Source: Bradyrhizobium embrapense (GTDB taxonomy: Bacteria; Pseudomonadota; Alphaproteobacteria; Rhizobiales; Xanthobacteraceae). Taken from it: a stretch of 64,000 bases of DNA. This document shows, piece after piece, positions 42,002 to 53,739 of the stretch. The stretch spans positions 1 to 64,000 of the forward strand of contig NZ_LFIP02000012.1 of NCBI RefSeq assembly GCF_001189235.2, given 5' to 3'. The translations under genes and the position numbers were made by a program. The notes under the pieces were generated by a model. The model was not told the DNA's origin. It did not search any database and worked only from the letters and a program-made list of their open reading frames with translations. Numbering within the stretch: position 1 is the stretch's first letter; every line of letters begins with the position of its first letter.

Positions 42002-43285
42002 ATGGGCGTCGATGTCGTCACCTTTGGCTGTCGCCTCAATTCGTTCGAATCCGAGGTGATCAGGCGCGAGGCGGAGCAGGCGGGACTTTCCGACACCATC
42101 GTCATCAACAGCTGCGCCGTCACCAATGAGGCGGTGGCGCAGGCACGGCAGTCGATCCGCAAGCTGAAGCGCGAACGCCCGGCCGCGCGCATCGTCGTCA
42201 CCGGCTGCGCGGCGCAGACGCAAAGCCGGATGTTTGCCGAGATGGCCGAGGTCGATCGCGTCGTCGGCAATGACGAGAAGATGCGCGGCCGCGCCTGGCA
42301 GGCGACGCGTGCGGCGTTCGCTGCGCCGTTTGGCGTCGATGCGAGCGAGAAGGTCGCGGTTGCCGACATCATGGCGGTGACCGAGATGGCGCCGCATCTG
42401 CTCGACGGCTTCGAGCGCGGCCTGCCGCGGGTGTTCGTGCAGGTGCAGAACGGCTGCGATCATCGCTGCACCTTCTGCATCATCCCCTACGGCCGCGGCA
42501 ATTCGCGCTCGGTGCCGATGGGCGCGGTGGTCGATCAGGTCCGGACGCTGGTCGAACGCGGCCATGCCGAGATCGTGCTGACCGGTGTCGATCTGACGAG
42601 CTATGGCGCCGACCTGCCGGGCGCGCCGAAGCTCGGCCAGTTGACCCGGCAGATCCTCCGCCATGTGCCCGAGCTGAAACGGCTGCGCATCTCGTCGATC
42701 GATTCGATCGAGGCCGATCGCGACCTGCTCGATGTGATCGCCGACGATCCGCGGCTGATGCCGCACCTGCATCTGTCGCTGCAATCGGGCGACGACATGA
42801 TCCTGAAGCGGATGAAGCGGCGGCATTCACGCCGGGACGCGATCGATTTCTGCGCGCAGGTACGCCGGCTGCGGCCGGACATCGCGCTCGGCGCCGACAT
42901 CATCGCGGGCTTCCCGACCGAGACCGAGGAGATGTTTGCGCGCTCGCTCGATCTGGTCGCGGAATGCGATCTCACCTTCCTGCACGTGTTTCCGTATTCG
43001 CGACGTCCGGGCACGCCGGCGGCGCGGATGCCGCAGGTCGAGGGCGGGACGATCAGGGAGCGCGCCAGGCGGCTGCGCGCAGCCGGCGAAGCCGCGCTGG
43101 TGCGCCGGCTGGCTGCGGAAGTCGGCGCGACGCGCGAGGTGCTGATCGAAAGTCGCACGCAGGGCCGCACCGAACACTTCCTGCCGGTTGCGATCGATGG
43201 CCATATGTCCGGCACGGTGCGGCGGCTGGCCGTAACCGGTCACGACGGCACGCGCCTCGTTGCAGTGTCCGCCGGCGTTCGCTGA
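42002..43285 (+). CDS. mtaB: tRNA t6A37 methylthiotransferase MtaB
   Basis: A 427-residue radical-SAM enzyme that adds a methylthio group to t6A37 of ANN-decoding tRNAs. The N-terminal UPF0004 domain has VVTFGCRLNSFESEV and further cluster cysteines (INSCAVTN, VTGCAAQ). The radical-SAM site is CDHRCTFCIIPYGRG (CxxxCxxC). SLQSGDDMILKRMKRRHSR and IAGFPTETEEMF are also conserved. The expected TRAM domain region lies at the C-terminus. It completes a dapF-mtaB pair. Confidence 0.95.
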   Translation: MGVDVVTFGCRLNSFESEVIRREAEQAGLSDTIVINSCAVTNEAVAQARQSIRKLKRERPAARIVVTGCAAQTQSRMFAEMAEVDRVVGNDEKMRGRAWQATRAAFAAPFGVDASEKVAVADIMAVTEMAPHLLDGFERGLPRVFVQVQNGCDHRCTFCIIPYGRGNSRSVPMGAVVDQVRTLVERGHAEIVLTGVDLTSYGADLPGAPKLGQLTRQILRHVPELKRLRISSIDSIEADRDLLDVIADDPRLMPHLHLSLQSGDDMILKRMKRRHSRRDAIDFCAQVRRLRPDIALGADIIAGFPTETEEMFARSLDLVAECDLTFLHVFPYSRRPGTPAARMPQVEGGTIRERARRLRAAGEAALVRRLAAEVGATREVLIESRTQGRTEHFLPVAIDGHMSGTVRRLAVTGHDGTRLVAVSAGVR

Positions 43286-43325
43286 GGCAAGGCGCGCGCT
43301 TTCCCGGGGCGGCGTGCCACTCTTT

Positions 43326-43436
43326 CGTCGTTCCGGGGCGCGCCTTTTGGCGCGAGCGCGGAATCCATTCGTCCACTTGTCGTGCGGCCCGATGGATTCC
43401 GGGTTCTCGCCTTCGGCGAGCCCCGGAATGGCGACG
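43326..43436. repeat. Nested palindromic repeat (GGATTCCGGG type)
   Basis: Outer arms CGTCGTTCCGGGGC (43326-43339) and GCCCCGGAATGGCGACG (43420-43436). Inner arms GCGGAATCCAT and ATGGATTCCGGG. Small hairpins GCGCGCC...GGCGCG and CTCGCCTTCGGCGAG lie between. A widespread type of repeat in related genomes. It lies between the convergent mtaB and DUF2336 genes. Confidence 0.82.
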
Positions 43437-43470
43437 GAGTATTTCGGTCGCGACATCGCACACGACGTTC

Positions 43471-44610
43471 TCAGTGCGCGCGGCTGCCGGGCCTTGGCGA
43501 ATGCGAGGCGCGAACCTGCCAGAACCGCAGCAGGCGGTCGGCGTTTGCGCGGGTCAATTTCGTAAACTGGCTCTTCGCATTGGCGAGTTCGACGGGGCCC
43601 ATCGAGCCGGTGGTGTAGCGGCATTCCATCACCGCGGCGGTGGTCTCCCAGCTCAGGCCCGCTGCCCGGCACGGCACCAGCAGGCCCTCGCTGCGCAGGC
43701 TTTGCATCAGGGAGCGGATCACCTCGATGCTCGACGGCGCGAGGTCCGCCAGCGCAACGATGGTCTCCTCATATTTTCGCTGCCTGGCGAAGCCGAGCAG
43801 GGCGGCCTCGTCGAGCTCGCCGCTGTCCTTGAGCTTTGCGATGTGGCGTCTGGCTGCGGTGAAATCGCGGACCTGCGACATGTCGCGCTCGACGCCGGCG
43901 GCGACCGCGGCGACCGCGTGCCGGATTTCCTCGTACAGATACGGCGGGGCACGTTCCAGCAAACGGCCGCGCACCTCTTCCGTGGCCCGACGCAAGAGCT
44001 GAAGGCGGAGCTCCGCCGGCAGGTCCGCGCGGATGCCGGTCTCGACTGCGAGGACCGGATCGTGCTCTGCCTGCGCGAGGATGACGGCAAATCCGTCCGG
44101 CGATACCTTGGCGCCGGGATTGGTGACGAGGCGATGGCTCACGCTGGCAAAGCGACGGGCCAGCAGCGCATCCGTGACGACTTCCTTCAGCCACCAGCGG
44201 CCGGCGACGGCGAGCAGATGCTGCTCGCTCTTGGTCTGCGCGATCTCGACCAGGTCCTCGGCGCTGAGGCGCGAGGACTCCTGCAGCATCGGCCGCGCGA
44301 TCCGGATCTCGTCGTTGCTGGCGAGGCGGCGAACGATCGTGGGCGGTGCCTGCGCGACCGGGGCGAGCTGCTCGCTGATCTCGGCAAGCGCCATCCGGGC
44401 GCTGATCTCGGCGAGCGCGCGCAGCTCGATGGTCTTGACCAGCCGCTCGAGCACATTGTCGAACAGTTCGATCTGCTCGCTGTTGAAGCTGCCGGCGGAG
44501 TGGAGGAAGAGATCCGTGACGCGCTTCGCCGTCGCGATGCATTTTTCGGCGGAGCCGGCGCGTATCGCAGCCTCGACCTCGTCGACAATTGCCTGCCCGG
44601 CAGCCAGCAT
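43471..44610 (-). CDS. DUF2336 domain protein
   Basis: A 379-residue, almost entirely alpha-helical, Ala/Leu/Arg-rich soluble protein matching DUF2336, a family found mostly in alphaproteobacteria. Its helical-repeat character is clear (e.g. RLASNDEIRIARPMLQESS and LVEIAQTKSEQHLLAVAGRW). No molecular function is assigned; some members are linked to surface or motility control. ATG 44610 starts MLAAGQAIVDEVEA. It is transcribed alone. Confidence 0.82.
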   Translation of the reverse strand: MLAAGQAIVDEVEAAIRAGSAEKCIATAKRVTDLFLHSAGSFNSEQIELFDNVLERLVKTIELRALAEISARMALAEISEQLAPVAQAPPTIVRRLASNDEIRIARPMLQESSRLSAEDLVEIAQTKSEQHLLAVAGRWWLKEVVTDALLARRFASVSHRLVTNPGAKVSPDGFAVILAQAEHDPVLAVETGIRADLPAELRLQLLRRATEEVRGRLLERAPPYLYEEIRHAVAAVAAGVERDMSQVRDFTAARRHIAKLKDSGELDEAALLGFARQRKYEETIVALADLAPSSIEVIRSLMQSLRSEGLLVPCRAAGLSWETTAAVMECRYTTGSMGPVELANAKSQFTKLTRANADRLLRFWQVRASHSPRPGSRAH

Positions 44611-44737
44611 TGCTCGTCCTGAGCCCGTCCGATTGCTTGTTCTAAGCCAGTTTGCAGCTTTATCGAGCGGACCTGAACGTTTCGTAAGGATAACGATCAG
44701 TAGAATCCCGGAGGAAGCTCCACCACTGGAAAGCGCG

Positions 44738-45439
44738 CTACTCGCCGTTCCAGCCGCAGGCCTTGAGCCGTTCCTGCATGTGCGCCGGCGCCGGCGCGAC
44801 GACATGCACCGGGTCCTTGTTGCGGGAGATCGGGATGCCGATTTCGCGCGAATGCAGATGCAGGGTCGGCTCGCCGAAGCGCGGACCGTTACCGTAGATA
44901 TTGTCGCCGACGATCGGCCAGCCCATCGCCGCCGAATGCACCCGGAGCTGATGGGTGCGGCCGGTGACCGGCTCCATCGCGAGCCAGGCGATGCCCTCGC
45001 CGCGGCCCAGCACCTTCCAGTTGGTGATCGCCTTCTGCCCGTCCGGGTCCGGCTTCTGCCACCAGCCGCGTTCGGCGTTGAGCCGGCCGAGCGGCATGTC
45101 GATGGCGCCTTCGTCCTCGGTCGGGCCGCCCTCGACCACGGTCCAATAGGTCTTGGAGATCTTGCTGTGCTTGAACAGCAGCCCAAGCGAGGCGGTGGCC
45201 TTGCGGTGGCGTCCCAGGACGAGGCAGCCGGAGGTGTCCTTGTCGAGCCGATGCGCCAGCACCGGCGGCCGCGGCAGGCCGAACCGCAATGCGTCGAACG
45301 AGGCCTCCAGATTGGGGCCGCCCTTGGGGCCGCGGTGCACCGGCAGGCCGGCCGGCTTGTCGATGACCAGCATCAGGCCGTCGCGGTGGAGCACCCGGCC
45401 CAGGATTTCTTCCGCGGTCAATTGGGGAACATCGATCAA
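44738..45439 (-). CDS. RluA-family RNA pseudouridine synthase
   Basis: A 233-residue enzyme that isomerises uridine to pseudouridine in rRNA or tRNA. The catalytic aspartate lies in VLAHRLDKDTSGCLVLG, with GLMLVIDKPAGLPVHRGP before it and VTGRTHQLRVHSAAMGWPI after it. It lacks the N-terminal S4 domain found in RluC/D, so it is a short member; the target position is not known. It diverges from ftsY with 49 bp between. Confidence 0.92.
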   Translation of the reverse strand: MIDVPQLTAEEILGRVLHRDGLMLVIDKPAGLPVHRGPKGGPNLEASFDALRFGLPRPPVLAHRLDKDTSGCLVLGRHRKATASLGLLFKHSKISKTYWTVVEGGPTEDEGAIDMPLGRLNAERGWWQKPDPDGQKAITNWKVLGRGEGIAWLAMEPVTGRTHQLRVHSAAMGWPIVGDNIYGNGPRFGEPTLHLHSREIGIPISRNKDPVHVVAPAPAHMQERLKACGWNGE

Positions 45440-45488
45440 TTCGTCGAGACTTTCGTTTGTGAGCCGAAACGGCTAACACGTCCGCGCC

Positions 45489-46430
45489 ATGAACGATACC
45501 ACGGGAACAAAACAGAGCTGGTGGCAGCGCCTGAAAGGCGGCCTGAAGCGAACCTCGAGTTCGATCGGGACCGCGGTCGCCGACCTCGTCACCAAGCGCA
45601 AGCTCGATTCGGCCATGCTCGATGACATCGAGGATGTGCTGCTGCGCGCCGACCTCGGCACCGATGTCGCGGTCCGCATTGCGCAGGCGGTCGGCAAGGG
45701 CCGCTACGACAAGGCGATCTCTGCCGACGAGGTGAAGGATGTGGTTGCGACCGAGGTCGAGAAGGTGCTGGCGCCGGTGGCCAAGCCGCTCGAGATCGAT
45801 GCGACGCTGAAGCCGTTCGTGATCCTCGTGGTCGGCGTCAACGGCTCCGGCAAGACCACGACGATCGGCAAGCTGGCCGCGAAATTTTCTGCCGAGGGCC
45901 GCAAGGTCATGCTGGCCGCCGGCGACACCTTCCGCGCCGCGGCGATCGAGCAGCTCAAGGTCTGGGGCGAGCGCACCAAGTCGCCGGTGATCGCGGGTGC
46001 CCAGGGCTCGGATTCGGCAAGCCTCGCCTTCAGCGCGCTGACGGCGGCCAAGGAGCAGGCGCGCGACGTGCTGCTGATCGACACCGCCGGTCGGCTGCAG
46101 AACAAGTCCGAGCTGATGAACGAGCTCGAAAAGGTCGTGCGCGTCATCAAGAAGGTCGATGCGTCGGCGCCGCATGCGGTGCTGCTCGTGCTCGACGCCA
46201 CGGTGGGACAAAATGCGCTGTCGCAGGTCGAGGCATTTCATCGTACGGCAGGCGTCACCGGCCTCGTGATGACCAAGCTTGACGGCACCGCGCGCGGCGG
46301 CATCCTTGTCGCGCTGTCGGAGAAGCACAAGCTGCCGGTGCATTTCATCGGCGTGGGCGAAGGCGTCGAGGATCTTGCGCCCTTCACCGCGAAGGATTTT
46401 GCCAAGGCGATTGCCGGAATCGAGAGTTAA
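45489..46430 (+). CDS. ftsY: SRP receptor GTPase FtsY
   Basis: A 313-residue SRP receptor, with only about 20 residues before the NG core, so it lacks the acidic A domain of the E. coli protein, as usual in alphaproteobacteria. GTPase motifs: GVNGSGKTTTIGKLA, DTAGRLQNK and TKLDGTARGG. The basic N-terminus (WWQRLKGGLKRTSSS) would contact membrane lipids. Its stop overlaps the yciB start by one base. Confidence 0.96.
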   Translation: MNDTTGTKQSWWQRLKGGLKRTSSSIGTAVADLVTKRKLDSAMLDDIEDVLLRADLGTDVAVRIAQAVGKGRYDKAISADEVKDVVATEVEKVLAPVAKPLEIDATLKPFVILVVGVNGSGKTTTIGKLAAKFSAEGRKVMLAAGDTFRAAAIEQLKVWGERTKSPVIAGAQGSDSASLAFSALTAAKEQARDVLLIDTAGRLQNKSELMNELEKVVRVIKKVDASAPHAVLLVLDATVGQNALSQVEAFHRTAGVTGLVMTKLDGTARGGILVALSEKHKLPVHFIGVGEGVEDLAPFTAKDFAKAIAGIES

Positions 46431-47029
46431 TGGACAAGACCCAGCCGCATCCGCTGTTCAAGCTTGCGACCGAACTCGGGCCCCTGCTCGTGTTTTTCGT
46501 CGCGAACGCCAAGTACCATCTGTTCGTCGCGACGGCTGCGTTCATGGTCGCGATCGTGGCCGCCATGATCGCGTCCTATGTGGTGACCAAACACGTGCCG
46601 ATCATGGCGCTGGTGACCGGCGCGATCGTGCTGGTGTTCGGCACCCTGACCTTGGTGCTGCACGACGAGACCTTCATCAAGGTCAAGCCGACCATCATCT
46701 ACGGCCTGTTCGCGGCCGTGCTCGGCGGCGGGCTCTTGTTCGGCCGCTCCTTCATCGCCGTGATGTTCGACCAGATGTTCAATCTGACGCCGCAGGGCTG
46801 GCGCATCCTCACCATGCGCTGGGCGCTGTTCTTCGCCGGCATGGCCATCCTCAACGAGATCGTCTGGCGGACGCAGACCACGGATTTCTGGGTCAACTTC
46901 AAGGTATTCGGCGTGACGCCGCTGACCATGATCTTCGCCATCGCCCAGATGCCGCTGACCAAGCGCTATCACCTGGAGCCGGTTTCGCTGGAAACCAGCG
47001 AGGCGGAAGCCGGCGACCTGCGGAAATAG
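46430..47029 (+). CDS. yciB: Inner-membrane septation protein A family (YciB/IspA)
   Basis: A 199-residue protein with five to six membrane helices. KLATELGPLLVFFVANAK and ALFFAGMAILNEIVWRTQTT are hallmarks of the septation protein A family, which affects cell-envelope integrity and division. Its ATG overlaps the ftsY stop (TAATG), so translation is coupled. Confidence 0.92.
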   Translation: MDKTQPHPLFKLATELGPLLVFFVANAKYHLFVATAAFMVAIVAAMIASYVVTKHVPIMALVTGAIVLVFGTLTLVLHDETFIKVKPTIIYGLFAAVLGGGLLFGRSFIAVMFDQMFNLTPQGWRILTMRWALFFAGMAILNEIVWRTQTTDFWVNFKVFGVTPLTMIFAIAQMPLTKRYHLEPVSLETSEAEAGDLRK

Positions 47030-47033
47030 ATCG

Positions 47034-47067
47034 GAACGCAGCGCGGGGATTGCGCCGCGCTGCGTTC
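47034..47067. terminator. Strong hairpin between yciB and the HhH gene
   Basis: GAACGCAGCGCGG (47034-47046) pairs perfectly over 13 bp with CCGCGCTGCGTTC (47055-47067). There is no T-run on either side, so it may slow or end transcription with help from Rho or simply protect 3' ends of both convergent mRNAs. Confidence 0.6.
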
Positions 47068-47079
47068 GAGGCTCAGAGC

Positions 47080-47454
47080 TCAGCTCTTCTGCTTGGCGAC
47101 GATCTTGTCCTTGATCTTGTCGTAGGTCGCCTGCGGCAGGATGTGCTTCTGCACCAGTTCATCCTTGCCCTTGTAGGGGCGGCCCTTGATGATCGCGGCC
47201 GAATAGGCCTTGCCGACACCGGGCAGCGCGTCGAGCTGGTCAGGGCTGGCGCTGTTGATGTCGAGCAGGTCGTCCTTCGCCATTCCCGTCGTCTTCAGAT
47301 CGGGCGCCGCCGTTTTCGGCGCTGACGCCGTGTGGCTCTCGGATTTGGCGGCGGGCGCGGCCGGCTGCGGCGACTGGGCCATCGACGGCGTGGCCGTCAT
47401 CAGGCCGAGCGTGAGCGCGGTAGCGAGAAGTGAGGCGAGCGTGGTCTTGCGCAT
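47080..47454 (-). CDS. Secreted helix-hairpin-helix (ComEA-like) protein
   Basis: A 124-residue protein with a signal peptide (LASLLATALTLGLMTATPSMA), an Ala/Pro/Lys-rich linker, and a C-terminal helix-hairpin-helix: LLDINSASPDQLDALPGVG followed by YSAAIIKGRPYKGKDEL. Such domains bind DNA; ComEA-type proteins capture DNA in the periplasm during uptake, but many have no known role. ATG 47454 has GAGGGGACAT directly upstream. Confidence 0.85.
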   Translation of the reverse strand: MRKTTLASLLATALTLGLMTATPSMAQSPQPAAPAAKSESHTASAPKTAAPDLKTTGMAKDDLLDINSASPDQLDALPGVGKAYSAAIIKGRPYKGKDELVQKHILPQATYDKIKDKIVAKQKS

Positions 47455-47629
47455 ATGTCCCCTCCAGAGGAACGTTGATGTCAACGTCACTGAGTTGGGG
47501 GTGCGTTCATGGCGTTGCCGTGGCCGCGAAATGAACCGCAGATAAATGTGTCGAAGTATTATGCCGCAGGTGTTTGCTCGCGTCGTTCATGCGCAATTCA
47601 GGGTCGCGAGTCACGGCATGCCGACGCGA

Positions 47630-48223
47630 CTACTTGTCCGCGCGCAGCGCCTTCTCGATCTCGACCTTGAGCACGGTGTTGACGTTGTCAGGCGTCACCG
47701 GGCCCACCAGCTTGTAGACGATCGTGCCGTCGCGCCCGACCAGGAAGGTCTCGGGCACGCCGTAGACGCCCCATTCGATGGAGGCGCGGCCGTTGCCGTC
47801 GACGCCGACGATGCCGAACGGATTGCCGTAGCGGCCGAGGAAGCGCCGCGCGTTGTCGGGCGAGTCCTTGTAGTTGATGCCGATGATCTGGAAGCGCTGG
47901 TCCTTCCCGAGCTCGGTCAGCAGCGGCGCCTCATCGTGGCAGGGCACGCACCAGGACGCCCAGACGTTGACGATCGAGACCTTGCCCTTGAAGGCCGCGG
48001 GATCGAGGCCGGGGACGGGCGCGCCATCCTTCACGAGGCCGTCGAGCGCGGGCAAGGCGGTCTGCGGTGCCGGCCGGCCGATCAGGGCCGACGGGATTTT
48101 CGAGGGATCGCCGCCATAGAGCCGCAGCAGGAACAGCCCCGCGAGGGCGAGGAAAACCACCAGCGGCAGCACCACCAGCAGGCGGCGGGCTTGCGGCGGA
48201 CTGTTGGTCGCCTGCTCGCTCAT
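47630..48223 (-). CDS. ccmG: Thiol:disulfide oxidoreductase CcmG/DsbE
   Basis: A 197-residue periplasmic thioredoxin anchored by one N-terminal helix (LLVVLPLVVFLALAGLFLLRL). The redox site is WASWCVPCHDEAP. It keeps apocytochrome c cysteines or CcmH reduced before heme attachment. Its ATG overlaps the ccmD stop (ATGA at 48220-48223). It is the last gene of ccmABCDG here; ccmE, ccmF and ccmH are not in the window. Confidence 0.94.
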   Translation of the reverse strand: MSEQATNSPPQARRLLVVLPLVVFLALAGLFLLRLYGGDPSKIPSALIGRPAPQTALPALDGLVKDGAPVPGLDPAAFKGKVSIVNVWASWCVPCHDEAPLLTELGKDQRFQIIGINYKDSPDNARRFLGRYGNPFGIVGVDGNGRASIEWGVYGVPETFLVGRDGTIVYKLVGPVTPDNVNTVLKVEIEKALRADK

Positions 48224-48399
48224 CTGATATCCGCCGCGCTGCGGCCGGAGCGGCGCGTGACGCCGCTGGCTTCGATCTCCTTGAGGCGCGCCTGCTGCCG
48301 GCGATAGTCGGCGATGATCCAGACGATCAAGAGCAGCACGACGGCCGCGACCAGTGCGTAGGACGTCACGATGAAGGACGCGTAGGGGCCAAGCGACAT
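48220..48399 (-). CDS. ccmD: Heme exporter subunit CcmD
   Basis: A 59-residue protein too short for many gene finders. It starts MSLGPYASFIVTSYALVAAV at ATG 48399, has one transmembrane helix (about residues 10-30), then a basic tail with YRRQQARLKEIEASG, the standard CcmD layout. It is thought to help release holo-CcmE from CcmABC. It begins 4 bp after the ccmC stop codon and overlaps ccmG by four bases. Confidence 0.9.
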   Translation of the reverse strand: MSLGPYASFIVTSYALVAAVVLLLIVWIIADYRRQQARLKEIEASGVTRRSGRSAADIR

Positions 48400-48403
48400 C
48401 GTG

Positions 48404-49189
48404 CTACGCCGCCCCGATTTCTTTTGGGCCGGCGGACGTTTCGCTCGTAAACGTGACGCGACTGGCTTGCATCATCTGCAGGCTGCGCACACGCCGGCGC
48501 AGGATCTCGTTGCGCATCGCCGCCAGGTGCAGCGTGATGAAGAGCAGCGAGAACGCGATCGCCATCACCAGCAGCGGCCACAGGAACGCCTTGTCGAGCG
48601 TCGATCCGCCCATCCGGAGCACGGATGCCGGTTGATGCAACGTGTTCCACCAGTCGACCGAGAATTTGATGATCGGGATGTTGATCGCGCCGACCAGGGT
48701 CAGCACCGCCGCCGCCCGTGCCGCGCGCGAAGGATCCTCCACCGCGCGCCACAGCGCCATCAGGCCGAGATACATCAGGAACAGGATCAAGACCGAGGTC
48801 AGCCGCGCGTCCCATTCCCAATAAGTGCCCCACATCGGCCGGCCCCACAATGAGCCGGTGACCAGCGCAAGGAAGGTGAAGGCGGCGCCGATCGGGGCGG
48901 CGGCTTTCGCAGCGACGTCGGCGAGCGGATGCCGCCACACCAGCGTGCCGAGCGCGGCCACGCTCATGACGCCCCAGACGAACATCGACAGCCATGCATT
49001 CGGCACGTGGATGAACATGATCTTGACCGTGGCGCCCTGCTGGTAGTCGTCGGGCGCCATCGCCGACTGGTACAGCCCGATCGCGAGCAGGATCGCGGTC
49101 ACACCCACGAGCCACGGCAGGATGCGCGCGGTCAGCGCCAGAAACCTGGTCGGATTGGCGAGGTCGGTCAGCGTCTCGGTCAGCTTCAT
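48404..49189 (-). CDS. ccmC: Heme exporter membrane protein CcmC
   Basis: A 261-residue protein with six membrane helices. The heme-handling tryptophan-rich motif reads WGTYWEWDARLTSVLI, with periplasmic histidines in FIHVPNAW and NTLHQPA. It loads heme onto CcmE. It lies 75 bp after ccmB. Confidence 0.95.
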   Translation of the reverse strand: MKLTETLTDLANPTRFLALTARILPWLVGVTAILLAIGLYQSAMAPDDYQQGATVKIMFIHVPNAWLSMFVWGVMSVAALGTLVWRHPLADVAAKAAAPIGAAFTFLALVTGSLWGRPMWGTYWEWDARLTSVLILFLMYLGLMALWRAVEDPSRAARAAAVLTLVGAINIPIIKFSVDWWNTLHQPASVLRMGGSTLDKAFLWPLLVMAIAFSLLFITLHLAAMRNEILRRRVRSLQMMQASRVTFTSETSAGPKEIGAA

Positions 49190-49264
49190 GGCACCCTGAT
49201 AATCGTCCGGTGTGTCACAGGCAATTGGCCGAATTCCCTTCGGCGAGATTTGATCGAGCTCAAC

Positions 49265-49933
49265 TCAGTCCAGCCCGTGCCGCAGGCTCGCGGCGGCGGC
49301 AAACGGGCCGATCACGAGGCAGGCAAGCGACAACGCGCAGAGGATCGAGAACGGTGTTCCAAAGGGCAGGGGTCCCGAGATCGCCGCCTGCGAGGCCGCG
49401 ACACCGAAGATCAGCACCGGGATCGACAGCGGCAGCACCAGCACCGCGAGCAGTAGCCCGCCGCGATGCAGCGTCACCGCCAGGGCCGCGCCGATCATGC
49501 CGGTGAAGGTCAGCGCCGGAGTTCCCGCCAGCAGGGTCGCGGCAACCGCGAGCGTCGCGGTGCCGTCGAGATTGAGCAGCAGGCCGAGCACCGGCGTCGC
49601 GACGATCAGCGGCAGCCCGGCGGCGATCCAGTGCGCCAGCGCCTTGGCCGCGCAGGCGAGTTCCAGCGGCGTCCGGCTCATCACGATTAGGTCGAGCGAG
49701 CCGTCCTCATGGTCCGCCGTGAACAGCCGGTCCAGCGTCAGCAGGCTCGCCAGCAGCGCGCCGAGCCAGAGGATGGCGGGGCCGAGCCGCGACAGCAGCG
49801 CCAGATCGGGCCCGACCGCGAACGGCATCAGCACCGTGACGGTGAGGAAGAACAACACCCCGATCAGCGCCCCGCCGCCGGCGCGCAGCGCGATCCGGAT
49901 GTCGCGGCGAATCAATGCGGCCAGTGCGCTCAT
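49265..49933 (-). CDS. ccmB: Heme exporter membrane protein CcmB
   Basis: A 222-residue permease-like subunit with six hydrophobic segments. SALAALIRRDIRIALRAGGG, DHEDGSLDLIVMSRTPLE and LSIPVLIFG are typical CcmB stretches. It pairs with the ATPase CcmA. Its ATG overlaps the ccmA stop (ATGA at 49930-49933). Confidence 0.94.
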   Translation of the reverse strand: MSALAALIRRDIRIALRAGGGALIGVLFFLTVTVLMPFAVGPDLALLSRLGPAILWLGALLASLLTLDRLFTADHEDGSLDLIVMSRTPLELACAAKALAHWIAAGLPLIVATPVLGLLLNLDGTATLAVAATLLAGTPALTFTGMIGAALAVTLHRGGLLLAVLVLPLSIPVLIFGVAASQAAISGPLPFGTPFSILCALSLACLVIGPFAAAASLRHGLD

Positions 49934-50532
49934 GCCGCGCCTCCCATCCGCAGATCGCGCGCATCGATGCCGAGCGGAAGGTGGGTCGCGGCGACGATCA
50001 GGCCGCCGCTCGCGAGATGATCGCGCATCAGGGCGACGAACAGCGCCTGTCCGGCCGCGTCGAGCGCCGACGTCGGCTCGTCCAGCAGCCAGACCGGCCG
50101 TCGCACCGAAAGCAGGCGCGCGATCGACAGCCGGCGGCGCTGGCCGGCGGAGAGGTAGGCCGCCGGCAGGTGCGCGGCATGCTCGAGCGCCACGGCCGCG
50201 AGGCATTGGGCGGCATCGCGGGTCTCGCCGCCGAGGAAATCCCGCCAGAAGGAAAGATTTTCCGCGACGCTGAGCGCCGGCTTCAAGGCGTCGCGATGGC
50301 CGAGGTAGTGGGCCTGTTCGGGCAGGCTGAGCTCGGCGTCGCCGCCTTCCAGCGCGATAGACCCTTCGGCGGGAACCAGCAGCCCGGCAAGGACGCGCAG
50401 CAGCGAGGTCTTGCCCGCGCCGTTGGGCCCGGTGACGGCGAGCGCCTCGCCGGCCGCAGCCGACAGATCGAGGCTGGAAAACACCTCGCGTCCGCCGCGC
50501 ACGCATTTCAGATTTCGTCCCGAGAGCCGCAT
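49930..50532 (-). CDS. ccmA: Heme exporter ATP-binding protein CcmA
   Basis: A 200-residue ABC ATPase: Walker A GPNGAGKTSLL, signature LSAGQRRRLSIARL, Walker B VWLLDEPTSALD. It drives release of holo-CcmE from the CcmABCD complex. ATG 50532 (MRLSGRNLKCV) is the family start; an upstream in-frame extension is not protein-like. It is the first gene of the ccm operon and is divergent from acnA (240 bp apart). Confidence 0.94.
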   Translation of the reverse strand: MRLSGRNLKCVRGGREVFSSLDLSAAAGEALAVTGPNGAGKTSLLRVLAGLLVPAEGSIALEGGDAELSLPEQAHYLGHRDALKPALSVAENLSFWRDFLGGETRDAAQCLAAVALEHAAHLPAAYLSAGQRRRLSIARLLSVRRPVWLLDEPTSALDAAGQALFVALMRDHLASGGLIVAATHLPLGIDARDLRMGGAA

Positions 50533-50772
50533 GGTTCGTTGTGTCACAGCCCTCTGAAATCTTTCGCTACCGCGTGAGAATTTTTGGGTCACGCAGCGTT
50601 GTCGCACGCTTGTCGGTGTGGCGGCGCTTCTAGAAAGGTTCTATAAGCCCGGAACTTGATGCAGCACACACAATCGGCGGCCGCAACCCACCCAGGCCAT
50701 CCCCTCGGCCAGTGTCGATCGCCGGTGTTTAGTTACCCTTGCCGGGTATAACTGAAAATTGGGATTCCTCGC

Positions 50773-53493
<2,721 letters not shown>

Positions 53494-53504
53494 GCCCCTT
53501 GTTC

Positions 53505-53576
53505 GAGCATGATCTCCGCGCAAACGCCTTGCGTTTGTCGCGGGGAAAACCGCTTCGCACTTTCCGGACACGCTCT
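53505..53576. repeat. GAGCATGATC-type palindromic repeat
   Basis: GAGCATGATC...opens the element, an inner hairpin CGCGCAAACGC/GCGTTTGTCGCG follows, and it closes with CTTTCCGGACACGCTC, a degraded partner of the usual TTTCCGGATCATGCTC end. I recognise it as a common Bradyrhizobium/Rhodopseudomonas repeat; this copy has lost part of its outer pairing. Confidence 0.75.
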
Positions 53577-53631
53577 CGCGCGGATTTGTGATCGGTGCCT
53601 CACTGCTTAGTGAGTAGCGGCTAAAAAGAAG

Positions 53632-53656
53632 GCGGCCTATGAAAAGGCCGCTTTCT
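53632..53656 (+). terminator. Intrinsic terminator of acnA
   Basis: GCGGCCT (53632-53638) pairs with AGGCCGC (53645-53651) followed by TTTCT. A smaller hairpin CTCACT-GCTT-AGTGAG lies just upstream at 53599-53614. Confidence 0.75.
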
Positions 53657-53739
53657 CGCGTTTTGGGGCACGCAAGTTCAGGGACAGACTTCATGCTCCG
53701 TACAATTACGGATAGAAATCATCACGACTGGTTCGCAGT